From assembly GCA_937980645.1 (NCBI GenBank), contig CALJPQ010000002.1, positions 124,001 to 188,000 of the forward strand: a DNA stretch of 64,000 nucleotides. Reading direction: 5' to 3'. Made by a program: the position numbers and the translations under genes. Of this stretch, positions 49,205 through 57,163 are shown piece after piece; position 1 is the first letter of the stretch; each line of letters begins with the position of its first letter. The notes below the pieces were generated by a model, which was given only the letters and a program-made list of their open reading frames with translations, made no database searches and was not told the origin of the DNA. The DNA comes from an uncultured Saprospiraceae bacterium (lineage in GTDB: Bacteria > Bacteroidota > Bacteroidia > Chitinophagales > Saprospiraceae).

Positions 49205-49301
49205 CCCTCGCTCCGGGGGCGCTTTTTGTGCTTTCTCTCCACTCGTTAGCCGGCAAAGAGGCAGCATCTTTGCCGCAAGTAAACTGCATTCTATAAAAAA
49301 C

Positions 49302-50393
49302 ATGGCTACCTACGAAAATCCGCGCTTAGTGCTCGACTCCTCCCGACCACCCGAACCTGGAAAGGTCGCCTGGCGAAGCCCCAGCAACATCGCTATCGTC
49401 AAATACTGGGGCAAACGCGGTGTGCAGCTGCCGCAAAACCCGTCTGTGAGCCTCACCCTGACGGCAGCCTACACCGACATGGCGCTCGAGTACGCGCTCA
49501 AGGAGCACCCCGACCCGAAGATAGAACTGGCGTTCTTCTTTGAGGACAGACCCCATGAGGCCTTCCAGAGCAAGGTGGCCGCCTTTTTGGAAAGCGTAAC
49601 GCCGATTTTTCCGTTCCTTCGGCAATTGAAGATCACCCTTCGCACTGCCAATTCCTTCCCGCATTCGACGGGTATTGCCTCGTCGGCTTCCAGCATGTCT
49701 GCGCTGGCGCTGTGCCTGTGTTCGCTGGAGCATCGCTTTTTTCAGACCTTGCCCGACGATGCTGAGTTTGATCGCAAAGCCTCCTATGTGGCCCGTCTGG
49801 GTAGTGGCAGTGCCTGCCGTTCCATTTATCCCTACGCTGCGTTGTGGGGCCTGACGCCAGCGCTGCCGGGGTCGTCCGATGAATGTGCCGTGCCTTTAGA
49901 TACCCAGCTACACCCCGTCTTCAAGTCGTTCCGCGACGACGTGCTGGTCGTGAGCGCTGCCGAAAAGGCCGTCAGCAGCCGCGCCGGCCATGCCCTGATG
50001 GAGGGCAACCCGTTTGCCGAAACGCGCTACGCACAGGCTCGCTCGCGTACGGTGCGATTGTTAGAGGCGCTGCGCAGCGGTGATGTAGAGGCCTTCGGGC
50101 AAATCGCCGAAGACGAGGCACTGGCCCTACATGCGCTCATGATGTGTAGCCAGCCGCCGTATTTGCTGCTGCAGCCCAACACGGTGGCCATCCTGCATCA
50201 GGTGCGTGCCTTTCGGCAGGAAACACGTCTGCCGGTGTATTTCACCCTCGATGCCGGGCCAAATGTGCACCTGCTCTATCCGGCCCAGCATGCCGATGCT
50301 GTGCGTCTCTGGGTCGAAAATGTGCTGAAACCTTTTTGCGAAAACGGCTTCTATTTAGCCGACAGCGCCGGCGAAGGGCCAAAGGAGTTGTAG
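49302..50393 (+). CDS. mvaD: diphosphomevalonate decarboxylase
   Basis: Last step of the mevalonate pathway: converts mevalonate 5-diphosphate to isopentenyl diphosphate with ATP. The 363-residue protein belongs to the GHMP kinase superfamily and shows SPSNIAIVKYWGKRG near residue 26, FPHSTGIASSASSMSALAL near residue 121 (ATP-binding loop), and GSGSACRSIYPYAALWG near residue 167. The ATG at 49302 begins the family N-terminus; the frame also continues into the preceding gene, where it is antisense-like noise. A -7-like CATCTTTG lies at 49265-49272. Its presence implies this organism uses the mevalonate route. Confidence 0.92.
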   Translation: MATYENPRLVLDSSRPPEPGKVAWRSPSNIAIVKYWGKRGVQLPQNPSVSLTLTAAYTDMALEYALKEHPDPKIELAFFFEDRPHEAFQSKVAAFLESVTPIFPFLRQLKITLRTANSFPHSTGIASSASSMSALALCLCSLEHRFFQTLPDDAEFDRKASYVARLGSGSACRSIYPYAALWGLTPALPGSSDECAVPLDTQLHPVFKSFRDDVLVVSAAEKAVSSRAGHALMEGNPFAETRYAQARSRTVRLLEALRSGDVEAFGQIAEDEALALHALMMCSQPPYLLLQPNTVAILHQVRAFRQETRLPVYFTLDAGPNVHLLYPAQHADAVRLWVENVLKPFCENGFYLADSAGEGPKEL

Positions 50394-50431
50394 CGGCTAC
50401 ACTGGAGCTGGCTTCAGCGGTGTGCACGCCG

Positions 50432-51265
50432 TCAGAAGCGCACCCTTACGGCCGCACCCAGCCCCGTCGGTTCTACGGACATGCTCCAGGCGGGCTCGGG
50501 CTGCGGTGGAGGCGCCATGCCGTAAAAGCCCAATTTGTCATTGTACTGGCGAATGGCCGGCCCGAAATGGTTAGCCGCCTGGTTAATGTTCACGGCGCCG
50601 ATGATACCGCTCATAGCGCCCAATCCGAAGAGCATCCAACCGCCCACAGGGCTTCTCTTTGGGCCGTTGTCGTATGTGTTGTACATAGAGACATAACGCA
50701 CATCGCGATCAACCGTATTGACAATGGCCAGCGTAAGACCCGCAGTGCCCGCCAGCGCGCCTATCCACGCCAGAGGCACGCCTGTAACAATCAGTTCGCG
50801 CCCCTTTTCAAACTGCGGCAATGCCTCCGGACAATACGCCTGGACGTAAGAGCGGGCCACGAGCATAGTTACCGGCTGGTTGTTCATGAGAAAATTCGAG
50901 CCTCCAGTGTACTGAATGTAGGCGTTCAACCCTGTTTCTAAGGTCAAGACACTGCGCTCTATCTGCCCTGGCTGGCCTCGATGGGTGCGGGTGCCCGGCG
51001 TTACTTTGCCCGAACAGGGCGCAAAGCGCTCTACCGTGCCGTTGGCTAAGCGAATGTAGTCAATGTCGCATACCTCGTAGGCATAAATAGGCCCATCTAA
51101 GTTGTCGGAGCGGTGAAAGCGCACGGTTGTGGAGGTTATTTCCAGCACTTTGGCTTCAATGACTCTCCCCTGGCGAAGGAAAATGCGATCCTGGGCACCC
51201 AGCGTTCCGGCGGCGAGCACACTCAAGCCGCACCACAGCGAGAGAAAAAGGATGTACTTCATCAT
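50432..51265 (-). CDS. hypothetical exported protein
   Basis: A 277-residue protein with a signal peptide (YILFLSLWCGLSVLAAGTLG then AQDRIFLR). The mature N-terminus has a short beta-rich unit (RQGRVIEAKVLEITSTTVRF, then YEVCDIDYIRLANGT) that is common in exported Bacteroidota proteins of unknown function. Two hydrophobic helices follow near residues 165-190 and 205-230. The gene ends convergently with mvaD. I cannot assign a function and found no promoter box. Confidence 0.65.
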   Translation of the reverse strand: MMKYILFLSLWCGLSVLAAGTLGAQDRIFLRQGRVIEAKVLEITSTTVRFHRSDNLDGPIYAYEVCDIDYIRLANGTVERFAPCSGKVTPGTRTHRGQPGQIERSVLTLETGLNAYIQYTGGSNFLMNNQPVTMLVARSYVQAYCPEALPQFEKGRELIVTGVPLAWIGALAGTAGLTLAIVNTVDRDVRYVSMYNTYDNGPKRSPVGGWMLFGLGAMSGIIGAVNINQAANHFGPAIRQYNDKLGFYGMAPPPQPEPAWSMSVEPTGLGAAVRVRF

Positions 51266-51456
51266 GTGTTCAAGTAAATGTGGTGTGAGAATGATTCTTT
51301 TTGGGCTGCGGTACTTTCGCTTGTAAAGGTGTGGGAGGACAGGGAAGGTTCCAACTATCTGGTGTGGATTTAACGTTTTGCTAACCCTTTCCTAAGGCAC
51401 TGCCAATGCTGCTCAAAATCACTTTCGGTATTTTTCTCTGAACCTTAAGGCGCGCC

Positions 51457-51464
51457 TACCTTTG
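51457..51464 (+). promoter_or_regulatory. -7 box (TACCTTTG) of the di-haem peroxidase gene
   Basis: TACCTTTG ends only eight bases before the ATG at 51473, so if transcription starts about seven bases downstream the mRNA is almost leaderless. No clear -33 TTG at the usual spacing. Confidence 0.6.
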
Positions 51465-51472
51465 CAGTTGCT

Positions 51473-52423
51473 ATGAAACACGCCTTTTTCGTCTTCATTC
51501 TGTTGAGTATAGCAGCGCTGGGGCTGACGGCTTTTCAGCCGGAACGGCGCGAAGACCTCACGCGCGAGGAACTGGGGCGCCTGCTGTTTGAGGATAAAAT
51601 CCTTTCGGCCGACCAAAGCATCAGTTGCGCGTCGTGTCATATTCCAGCGTTTGCCTTTGGCGACACTTCGGCCGTCAGCCTGGGGGTGGGTGGTCAGAAA
51701 GGTACGCGCAATACGCCGCCTATTACCAACATGTCGTTTCGTTCCAGCTTCTTTTGGGATGGCCGAGCTACTACGCTGGAAGAGCAAGTGCTGCGCCCGA
51801 TTGAAAACCCTGTTGAAATGGCGCTTCCACTGGCGGAAGCCATAAGCCGCCTGCGTGCGGATGCGCGCTACGAAGGCTATTTCCGAACCCTCTATGGCCG
51901 TGCGCCCGATACGACCGCGCTGGCTGATGCACTGGCTGCTTTCATTCGCACGTTAGAGACCGCCGACACGCCTTTCGACCGCTGGATGCGTGGCGATGAG
52001 CACGCCATGAGCGCCGCTGCTGTGCGCGGGCGTGCTATCTTCATGGATAAGGGCAAGTGTTTCGACTGCCATTTTGGCCCGGACTTTACGGGCGATGAAT
52101 TCCGAAATATTGGCCTCTTTAACGGCAAAGACCTCAACGACCCGGGGCGTTTCGCCATTACGAAAGACTCTGCCGATCTGGGCCGTTTCAAGGTGCCCGG
52201 CCTGCGCAACGTGGCCGTTTCGGCGCCTTACATGCACCACGGCGCCTTCCGCACGCTGCGCGAAGTGATTGACTACTACGATACCCCTGACCGCTTCGTG
52301 CCCAACAGCATCGGGCGCGACACGCTGCTGGTCCGCCCGCTGGGCCTGACGGAGGCCGAAAAAGACGACTTAGAGGCCTTCCTGCATGCTCTGACCGACG
52401 ACCGCTTCGTGCGCAAGCCCTGA
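51473..52423 (+). CDS. di-haem cytochrome c peroxidase (MauG/CcpA family)
   Basis: Periplasmic peroxidase that reduces hydrogen peroxide with electrons from small cytochromes or quinols. The 316-residue protein has a signal peptide (KHAFFVFILLSIAALGLTAF) and two haem c attachment sites, CASCH at residues 52-56 and CFDCH at 196-200. Other landmarks are GQKGTRNTPPITN, FFWDGRATTLEEQ and PYMHHGAFRTLREVIDYY. Its haems would be attached by the CcmE/CcmF system encoded in the same window. It has its own -7 box, very close to the start. Confidence 0.93.
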   Translation: MKHAFFVFILLSIAALGLTAFQPERREDLTREELGRLLFEDKILSADQSISCASCHIPAFAFGDTSAVSLGVGGQKGTRNTPPITNMSFRSSFFWDGRATTLEEQVLRPIENPVEMALPLAEAISRLRADARYEGYFRTLYGRAPDTTALADALAAFIRTLETADTPFDRWMRGDEHAMSAAAVRGRAIFMDKGKCFDCHFGPDFTGDEFRNIGLFNGKDLNDPGRFAITKDSADLGRFKVPGLRNVAVSAPYMHHGAFRTLREVIDYYDTPDRFVPNSIGRDTLLVRPLGLTEAEKDDLEAFLHALTDDRFVRKP

Positions 52424-52521
52424 GCCCTCACGGACGCTCACGAGTGTATCTTACCTGCCCCATAGACGTCTGCGCGCAAAAACAAACCACAGGTCGTCGG
52501 AAGGGTACCGAACGGCAGTGC

Positions 52522-52535
52522 CAAAAGTACTTTTG
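52522..52535 (+). promoter_or_regulatory. palindromic -7 box of the DUF2911 gene
   Basis: CAAAAGTACTTTTG is a perfect 14-bp palindrome, so TACTTTTG reads on both strands. It lies 92 bases before the ATG at 52628. No convincing -33 box. Confidence 0.45.
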
Positions 52536-52627
52536 CGGCAGAACACCTGCCGGGTGTTAACCTTTTCCCGAAAACGGTGTTTACTGAGGCGAGAAACAAT
52601 TATTCACTAAAACCTGGTCCTTTCAGC

Positions 52628-53485
52628 ATGAAAAACTTGCTTCCAACTCTTGCTTTCGCTCTGTTGTTGTGCGTTTCGTCGGTCTTTGCCCAGATTAAAA
52701 CCCCACAGCCCAGCCCGCTGGGCAACCTGAGCCAGACTGTTGGCTTAGTCAAAATTGATGTCGAATACTCGCGCCCCAGCGCTAAAGGACGTAAGATATT
52801 CGGCGGCTTGGTACCCTACGGGGAGATGTGGCGCACCGGTGCGAATGCTTCCACGAAAATTACATTTGCCGACGAGGTGAAGGTGAACTATGTCAACCTG
52901 CCCAAAGGTACCTACGCACTTTACACCATCCCTGGTGAAAAGGAATGGACGATCATTTTCTACAAAAACACCACTTTTTGGGGCGTGCCTGATGCGAAGT
53001 CATTTAAAGAGGAAGACGTCGCCGCCCGCTTTAAGGTGCCGGTAAAGACCATTGCCGAGAAGGTAGAAACCTTCACCATCAACATCGGCAACCTGACCAA
53101 TAGCAGCGCCGACATGGAGCTGGTCTGGGAAAATACGAAGGTTGTCATCCCGATTCAGGTGGATACCGACGCGAAAGTGATGGCTGACATCAAGTCCACA
53201 ATGGCCGGCCCGAAGGCCAACGATTACTACGCTGCTGCTCGCTATTACTACGAAGAAGACAAAGACATGCAGCAGGCGTTGGAGTGGGTGAACAAAAACA
53301 TCGAAATGGCGGGCGAAAAGTTCTGGGTACTGCGCCTGAAGGCGAACATCCTGGCTAAACTGGGCCGCTACCAGGAGGCAATTGCGGTGGCTAATCGAAG
53401 CACGGAGCTGGCCAAAGCTGACGGCAATACCGACTATCCGCGCATGAACGAAGAGTCCATCGCCGAATGGAAGAAGAAACTATAG
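52628..53485 (+). CDS. DUF2911 exported protein with TPR-like C-terminus
   Basis: A 285-residue protein from the ATG at 52628, which starts a signal peptide (MKNLLPTLAFALLLCVSSVF before AQIKTPQ). Residues 20-160 form the DUF2911 domain with VKIDVEYSRPSAKGRKIFGG, WRTGANASTKITF and YALYTIPGEKEWTIIFYK. Residues 195-285 contain two helical-repeat units (ANDYYAAARYYYEEDKDMQQ and LRLKANILAKLGRYQEAIAV) similar to TPRs. The domain function is unknown; members are abundant in Bacteroidota. An earlier GTG at 52577 is possible but unsupported. A strong terminator follows. Confidence 0.85.
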   Translation: MKNLLPTLAFALLLCVSSVFAQIKTPQPSPLGNLSQTVGLVKIDVEYSRPSAKGRKIFGGLVPYGEMWRTGANASTKITFADEVKVNYVNLPKGTYALYTIPGEKEWTIIFYKNTTFWGVPDAKSFKEEDVAARFKVPVKTIAEKVETFTINIGNLTNSSADMELVWENTKVVIPIQVDTDAKVMADIKSTMAGPKANDYYAAARYYYEEDKDMQQALEWVNKNIEMAGEKFWVLRLKANILAKLGRYQEAIAVANRSTELAKADGNTDYPRMNEESIAEWKKKL

Positions 53486-53517
53486 GGTAGGATGCCAGGA
53501 CTTTCAGCCCTGCGACC

Positions 53518-53552
53518 AAAGCCCACGTCGGCATACCGGCGTGGGCTTTTTT
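53518..53552 (+). terminator. rho-independent terminator after the DUF2911 gene
   Basis: The stem GCCCACGTCGG (53521-53531) and CCGGCGTGGGC (53536-53546) with a four-base loop, one wobble pair, AAA before it and six T residues after it. Confidence 0.9.
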
Positions 53553-53691
53553 CTAAGTGAACCAGGGGCCTGAGGGCTGGGATGTCATTTCACCCAAAAA
53601 ATCCTGCTCATTCGAGCGAAAACCGATTTCCGATTTCGCCAAATAGTGGGCGTTGCTGCTTCTTTGCGGGGCGTAAAAAACAAAGGGTTAC

Positions 53692-55332
53692 ATGTCGAAA
53701 ACAGCATTGAATGTAGAAGCCGAAAAGAATGCCGACGCCATGCGCTTAGCTGTGGGCAAGGTTAATCGCCTGCTGGAGCAAATAGCGCAAGGGGGAGGCA
53801 AAAAACGGATAGAAAAGCTGCACCAAGAGGGCAAGATGACGGCGCGTGAGCGGATAGATTACCTGCTCGATGCCGACTCGCCGCGCATTGAAATCGGTGC
53901 TTTTGCCGGCTACGAGATGTATGCCGAGCACGGAGGATGCCCGGCCGGCGGTGTGGTGGTAGTTATCGGATACGTGCGTGGGCGGCAGGTAATTGTCGTG
54001 GCCAATGACGCTACGGTAAAGGCCGGCGCCTGGTTTCCCATCACAGGTAAGAAGAACCTACGCGCGCAAGAAATCGCCATGGAAAACCGCTTGCCCATCA
54101 TTTACCTGGTGGATAGCGCCGGTGTTTACCTGCCGATGCAGGATGAGATTTTCCCGGATAAAGAGCATTTTGGCCGTATTTTCCGCAACAATGCTCGCCT
54201 GTCTGCTGCTGGCATTCCGCAAATAGCGGCCATCATGGGCGCCTGCGTGGCCGGCGGCGCCTACCTGCCCATCATGTCTGATGAGGCGCTCATCGTTGAG
54301 GGCACGGGGTCGGTCTTTTTAGCAGGGCCTTATTTAGTAAAGGCTGCTATCGGCGAGCAGGTGGACAAACAGACGCTTGGCGGAGCGAGCACACACTCGG
54401 AAATCTCCGGCGTTACGGACTACAAGATGCCTGACGATAAGACCTGCTTAGACACCATCAAGGAATTGGTGGACAAACTGGGCCAGCCGCAATCTGCTGG
54501 CTTCGACCGGGTAGCGCCCCGACCGCCCTACGGAGACCCGAATGAACTGTTTGAAATTTACCCCGAAAACGGCGCCAAACCCTACGATACCATCGAGCTA
54601 TTGCGCCGCATCGTGGACGATGGCCACTTAGTACAGTACAAAGAGCACTACGGTAAAACCATCATCACCGCTTACGCGCGTATTGACGGCTGGGCCGTGG
54701 GTATTGTGGCCAATAACCGCCAGGTCGTCAAGAACGCTAAAGGCGAAATCCAGTTTGGCGGAGTCATTTACTCCGACTCTGCCGATAAGGCCACGCGCTT
54801 CATCCTGAACTGCAACCAGAAGAAAATCCCGTTAGTATTCTTCCACGACGTTACGGGCTTCATGGTAGGCACGCGCTCCGAGCACGGCGGCATCATCAAG
54901 GACGGAGCGAAAATGGTGAATGCTGTAGCCAACTCTACGGTGCCCAAGTTCAGCGTGGTAGTGGGTAATTCCTACGGGGCGGGCAATTACGCCATGTGCG
55001 GCAAGGCATACGACCCGCGACTCATCGTGGCCTGGCCTACGGCCAAAATCGCCGTTATGGGTGGCGACCAGGCGGCCAAAGTGCTGACGCAAATCCAGGT
55101 ACAAGCCCTTAAAGATAAGGGCAAGCTGGCTGACCCCGAAGCTGAAAAAGCGCTGTACGAAGAGATCAAGGCGCGCTACGACGCACAAACGACGCCTTAC
55201 TATGCGGCAGCTCGCTTGTGGGTGGACGCCATCATTGACCCGCGCGACACGCGCCGCTGGATCAGCATGGGCATCGAGGCGGCCAACCACGCGCCAGTGG
55301 AGAAGTTCAATGTCGGCGTTATTCAGGTCTAA
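53692..55332 (+). CDS. acyl-CoA carboxylase, carboxyltransferase (beta) subunit
   Basis: Transfers carboxyl from biotin to an acyl-CoA, most likely propionyl-CoA or 3-methylcrotonyl-CoA. The 546-residue protein has the two crotonase-like halves: the N half with HEGKMTARERI-type sequence (HQEGKMTARERIDYLLD) and GACVAGGAYLPIMSDE, and the C half with FFHDVTGFMVGTRSEHGG, GNSYGAGNYAMCGKAYDPR and DPRDTRRWISMGIEAA. GGASTHSEISGVTDY resembles the methylcrotonyl type more than the propionyl type. There is no biotin-carboxylase gene nearby. It links functionally to branched-chain or odd-chain metabolism, as does mutA. Confidence 0.9.
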   Translation: MSKTALNVEAEKNADAMRLAVGKVNRLLEQIAQGGGKKRIEKLHQEGKMTARERIDYLLDADSPRIEIGAFAGYEMYAEHGGCPAGGVVVVIGYVRGRQVIVVANDATVKAGAWFPITGKKNLRAQEIAMENRLPIIYLVDSAGVYLPMQDEIFPDKEHFGRIFRNNARLSAAGIPQIAAIMGACVAGGAYLPIMSDEALIVEGTGSVFLAGPYLVKAAIGEQVDKQTLGGASTHSEISGVTDYKMPDDKTCLDTIKELVDKLGQPQSAGFDRVAPRPPYGDPNELFEIYPENGAKPYDTIELLRRIVDDGHLVQYKEHYGKTIITAYARIDGWAVGIVANNRQVVKNAKGEIQFGGVIYSDSADKATRFILNCNQKKIPLVFFHDVTGFMVGTRSEHGGIIKDGAKMVNAVANSTVPKFSVVVGNSYGAGNYAMCGKAYDPRLIVAWPTAKIAVMGGDQAAKVLTQIQVQALKDKGKLADPEAEKALYEEIKARYDAQTTPYYAAARLWVDAIIDPRDTRRWISMGIEAANHAPVEKFNVGVIQV

Positions 55333-55406
55333 AAAGCGCTGCAGACCGTTGCCGATGTCTTGCCCAAATCATGCGCTACTTTTCTGAGAGCGCTGGACAA
55401 AAGCGC

Positions 55407-56615
55407 TTACCACGCCTGCATGCGGTGCGGATAGCGCGTGAGGTACAGCCCCCGGATATGGCTGCTCATCAGCTCGCGCAAGGCGTCAATGCCCTCGCGG
55501 GTGCGGGCGGAGATAAACACACCTTCACCGAAAGTATTCCGGAGGCGCTCGGCCAGTTCGCGCTCCAGGTCGCGCCGTGTTTGGGCGTCTAAGAGGGCGT
55601 CGAAGTAGCGTTCGCGGTACAGGTCTATTTTGTTATAGACCATGATGGTGGTTTTTTCTGCCGCGCCCAGTTCGGCCAGCGTCTGTTGTACGGTGCGGAT
55701 GTGGTCTTCAAATTGCGGGTGTGCCACATCCACGACGTGCAGCAGCAGGTCGCTTTCGCGCACCTCGTCTAAGGTGCTTTTGAAACTTTCCACTAAGTGG
55801 TGCGGCAGTTTGCGGATGAACCCCACAGTATCGGACAGCAAGAAAGGCATCTGCCCGAAAACCACTTTGCGCACGGTGGTGTCTAAGGTGGCAAACAGTC
55901 GGTCTTCGGCCAGCACCTCAGATTTACTTAACAAGTTCATCAGTGTGCTCTTGCCGGCGTTGGTGTAGCCCACCAAGGCGACGCGCACCCACTCGCCGCG
56001 GGTTTTGCGTTGCGTTTGGGCCTGCCGGTCAATGTCGCGCAGCTTTTGCTCCAGCGCCTTGATGCGTTGCTGTACTAAGCGGCGGTCGGTTTCTATCTGC
56101 GTTTCACCCGGGCCGCGCATGCCGATGCCGCCGCGCTGGCGCTCTAAGTGCGTCCACAGACCGCGCAGGCGAGGCAGGAGGTATTTCATCTGTGCCAGTT
56201 CGACTTGTGCCTTGGCTTGCGCCGTTTGCGCCCGACGGGCAAAGATGTCTAAGATGAGCGTAGAGCGGTCTATGATTTTGACCTTGAGCGCCTCCTCTAA
56301 GTTATTGGTCTGTTTGCCCGTGAGGTCATCGTCAAAAATGACCATATTCACCTCCGGGTGCCGTTCCAGATAAAGGCGTATTTCCTCTACTTTGCCTTTG
56401 CCGATAAAGGTGCGGTGATCGGGATGATCCAATCGCTGGGTAAAGCGACGCACCGTATGTGCTCCGGCGGTCAGGGCCAGAAATTCCAACTCATCTAAAT
56501 ACTCCTGTGCCTGCGTATCGCTGACTTGCGGCGTTATCAGACCTACCAGCACGGCATATTCCTCTTCCACGTTCCAGTGGTCTATCTTTTCGCCTAAGGT
56601 CCATTCTTTGGCCAT
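55407..56615 (-). CDS. hflX: GTPase HflX
   Basis: Ribosome-associated GTPase that splits stalled 70S ribosomes under stress. The 402-residue protein has the glycine-rich N-terminal domain with VNMVIFDDDLTGKQTNNLEE, the coiled-coil linker and GGIGMRGPGETQIETDRRL near residue 164, then the G domain: VALVGYTNAGKSTLMNLL near residue 212 (G1), DTVGFIRKLPHHLVESFKST (G3) and YNKIDLY (G4). It is convergent with the carboxylase gene. A -7 box lies 20 bases upstream. Confidence 0.95.
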   Translation of the reverse strand: MAKEWTLGEKIDHWNVEEEYAVLVGLITPQVSDTQAQEYLDELEFLALTAGAHTVRRFTQRLDHPDHRTFIGKGKVEEIRLYLERHPEVNMVIFDDDLTGKQTNNLEEALKVKIIDRSTLILDIFARRAQTAQAKAQVELAQMKYLLPRLRGLWTHLERQRGGIGMRGPGETQIETDRRLVQQRIKALEQKLRDIDRQAQTQRKTRGEWVRVALVGYTNAGKSTLMNLLSKSEVLAEDRLFATLDTTVRKVVFGQMPFLLSDTVGFIRKLPHHLVESFKSTLDEVRESDLLLHVVDVAHPQFEDHIRTVQQTLAELGAAEKTTIMVYNKIDLYRERYFDALLDAQTRRDLERELAERLRNTFGEGVFISARTREGIDALRELMSSHIRGLYLTRYPHRMQAW

Positions 56616-56635
56616 ATGTTCTCGTGTTTTTGAAA

Positions 56636-56643
56636 CAAAGGTA
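56636..56643 (-). promoter_or_regulatory. -7 box (TACCTTTG) of hflX
   Basis: The reverse strand reads TACCTTTG, 20 bases before the hflX ATG. Confidence 0.6.
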
Positions 56644-57051
56644 AAGGGTATGCAGTCAGTTTTCCATGAGGGTTCCTTTTGGCCGAATAGTGCAGCGATG
56701 AATGTTGGCTATAGAGCGCTTTAGCCAGGTCTTCCTATGCACCTGTTGTATCGCTTGACGTCGTGGGGCCCGTTCACTAAGGCTGCTTGTGCATACTTAC
56801 TGTTTTGGCCATGAGCAGTGAGAGCTACAGGACGAGTCGCCTTGAGCCGCTTGAGGGATGAAGTAGGCCCGGGTGGCCCTGCCAAAAGAGGTTCGGCCGG
56901 TCGCCAAAGGCATCAGGAGTTGCGAGTGTGAAATTTTTTTAGAGACTATAATTGGTTTTGGATGAAACCTATATACCTGTAAATAAGACTGTTAAGATAA
57001 ATGTGGTCGAAAAAATCCATTCGAGGGCATACGAGATTATGGAGTAGCCGT
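56644..57051. other. gene-free interval between hflX and rpoN
   Basis: About 500 bases separate the divergent hflX and rpoN starts. Apart from the hflX -7 box and the two rpoN-side sites listed separately, I see nothing: open frames are short and unconserved-looking, and the right part is AT-rich (near 56940-57000). Confidence 0.4.
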
Positions 57052-57059
57052 TAATTTTG
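57052..57059 (+). promoter_or_regulatory. possible -7 box (TAATTTTG) of rpoN
   Basis: TAATTTTG fits TAnnTTTG and lies 104 bases before the rpoN ATG. The implied leader contains a TTTTCGTCCGAAAA palindrome at 57085-57098, which also occurs at 35954-35967. Confidence 0.4.
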
Positions 57060-57163
57060 GCCTCGGTTTTGATGGGCGGCGGCCTTTTCGTCCGAAAACC
57101 GACGCTTGCGCCCCTCTAAACCGCTTCCGAAACCACATTTTTTAATCTCTTAAATGAACGCTT

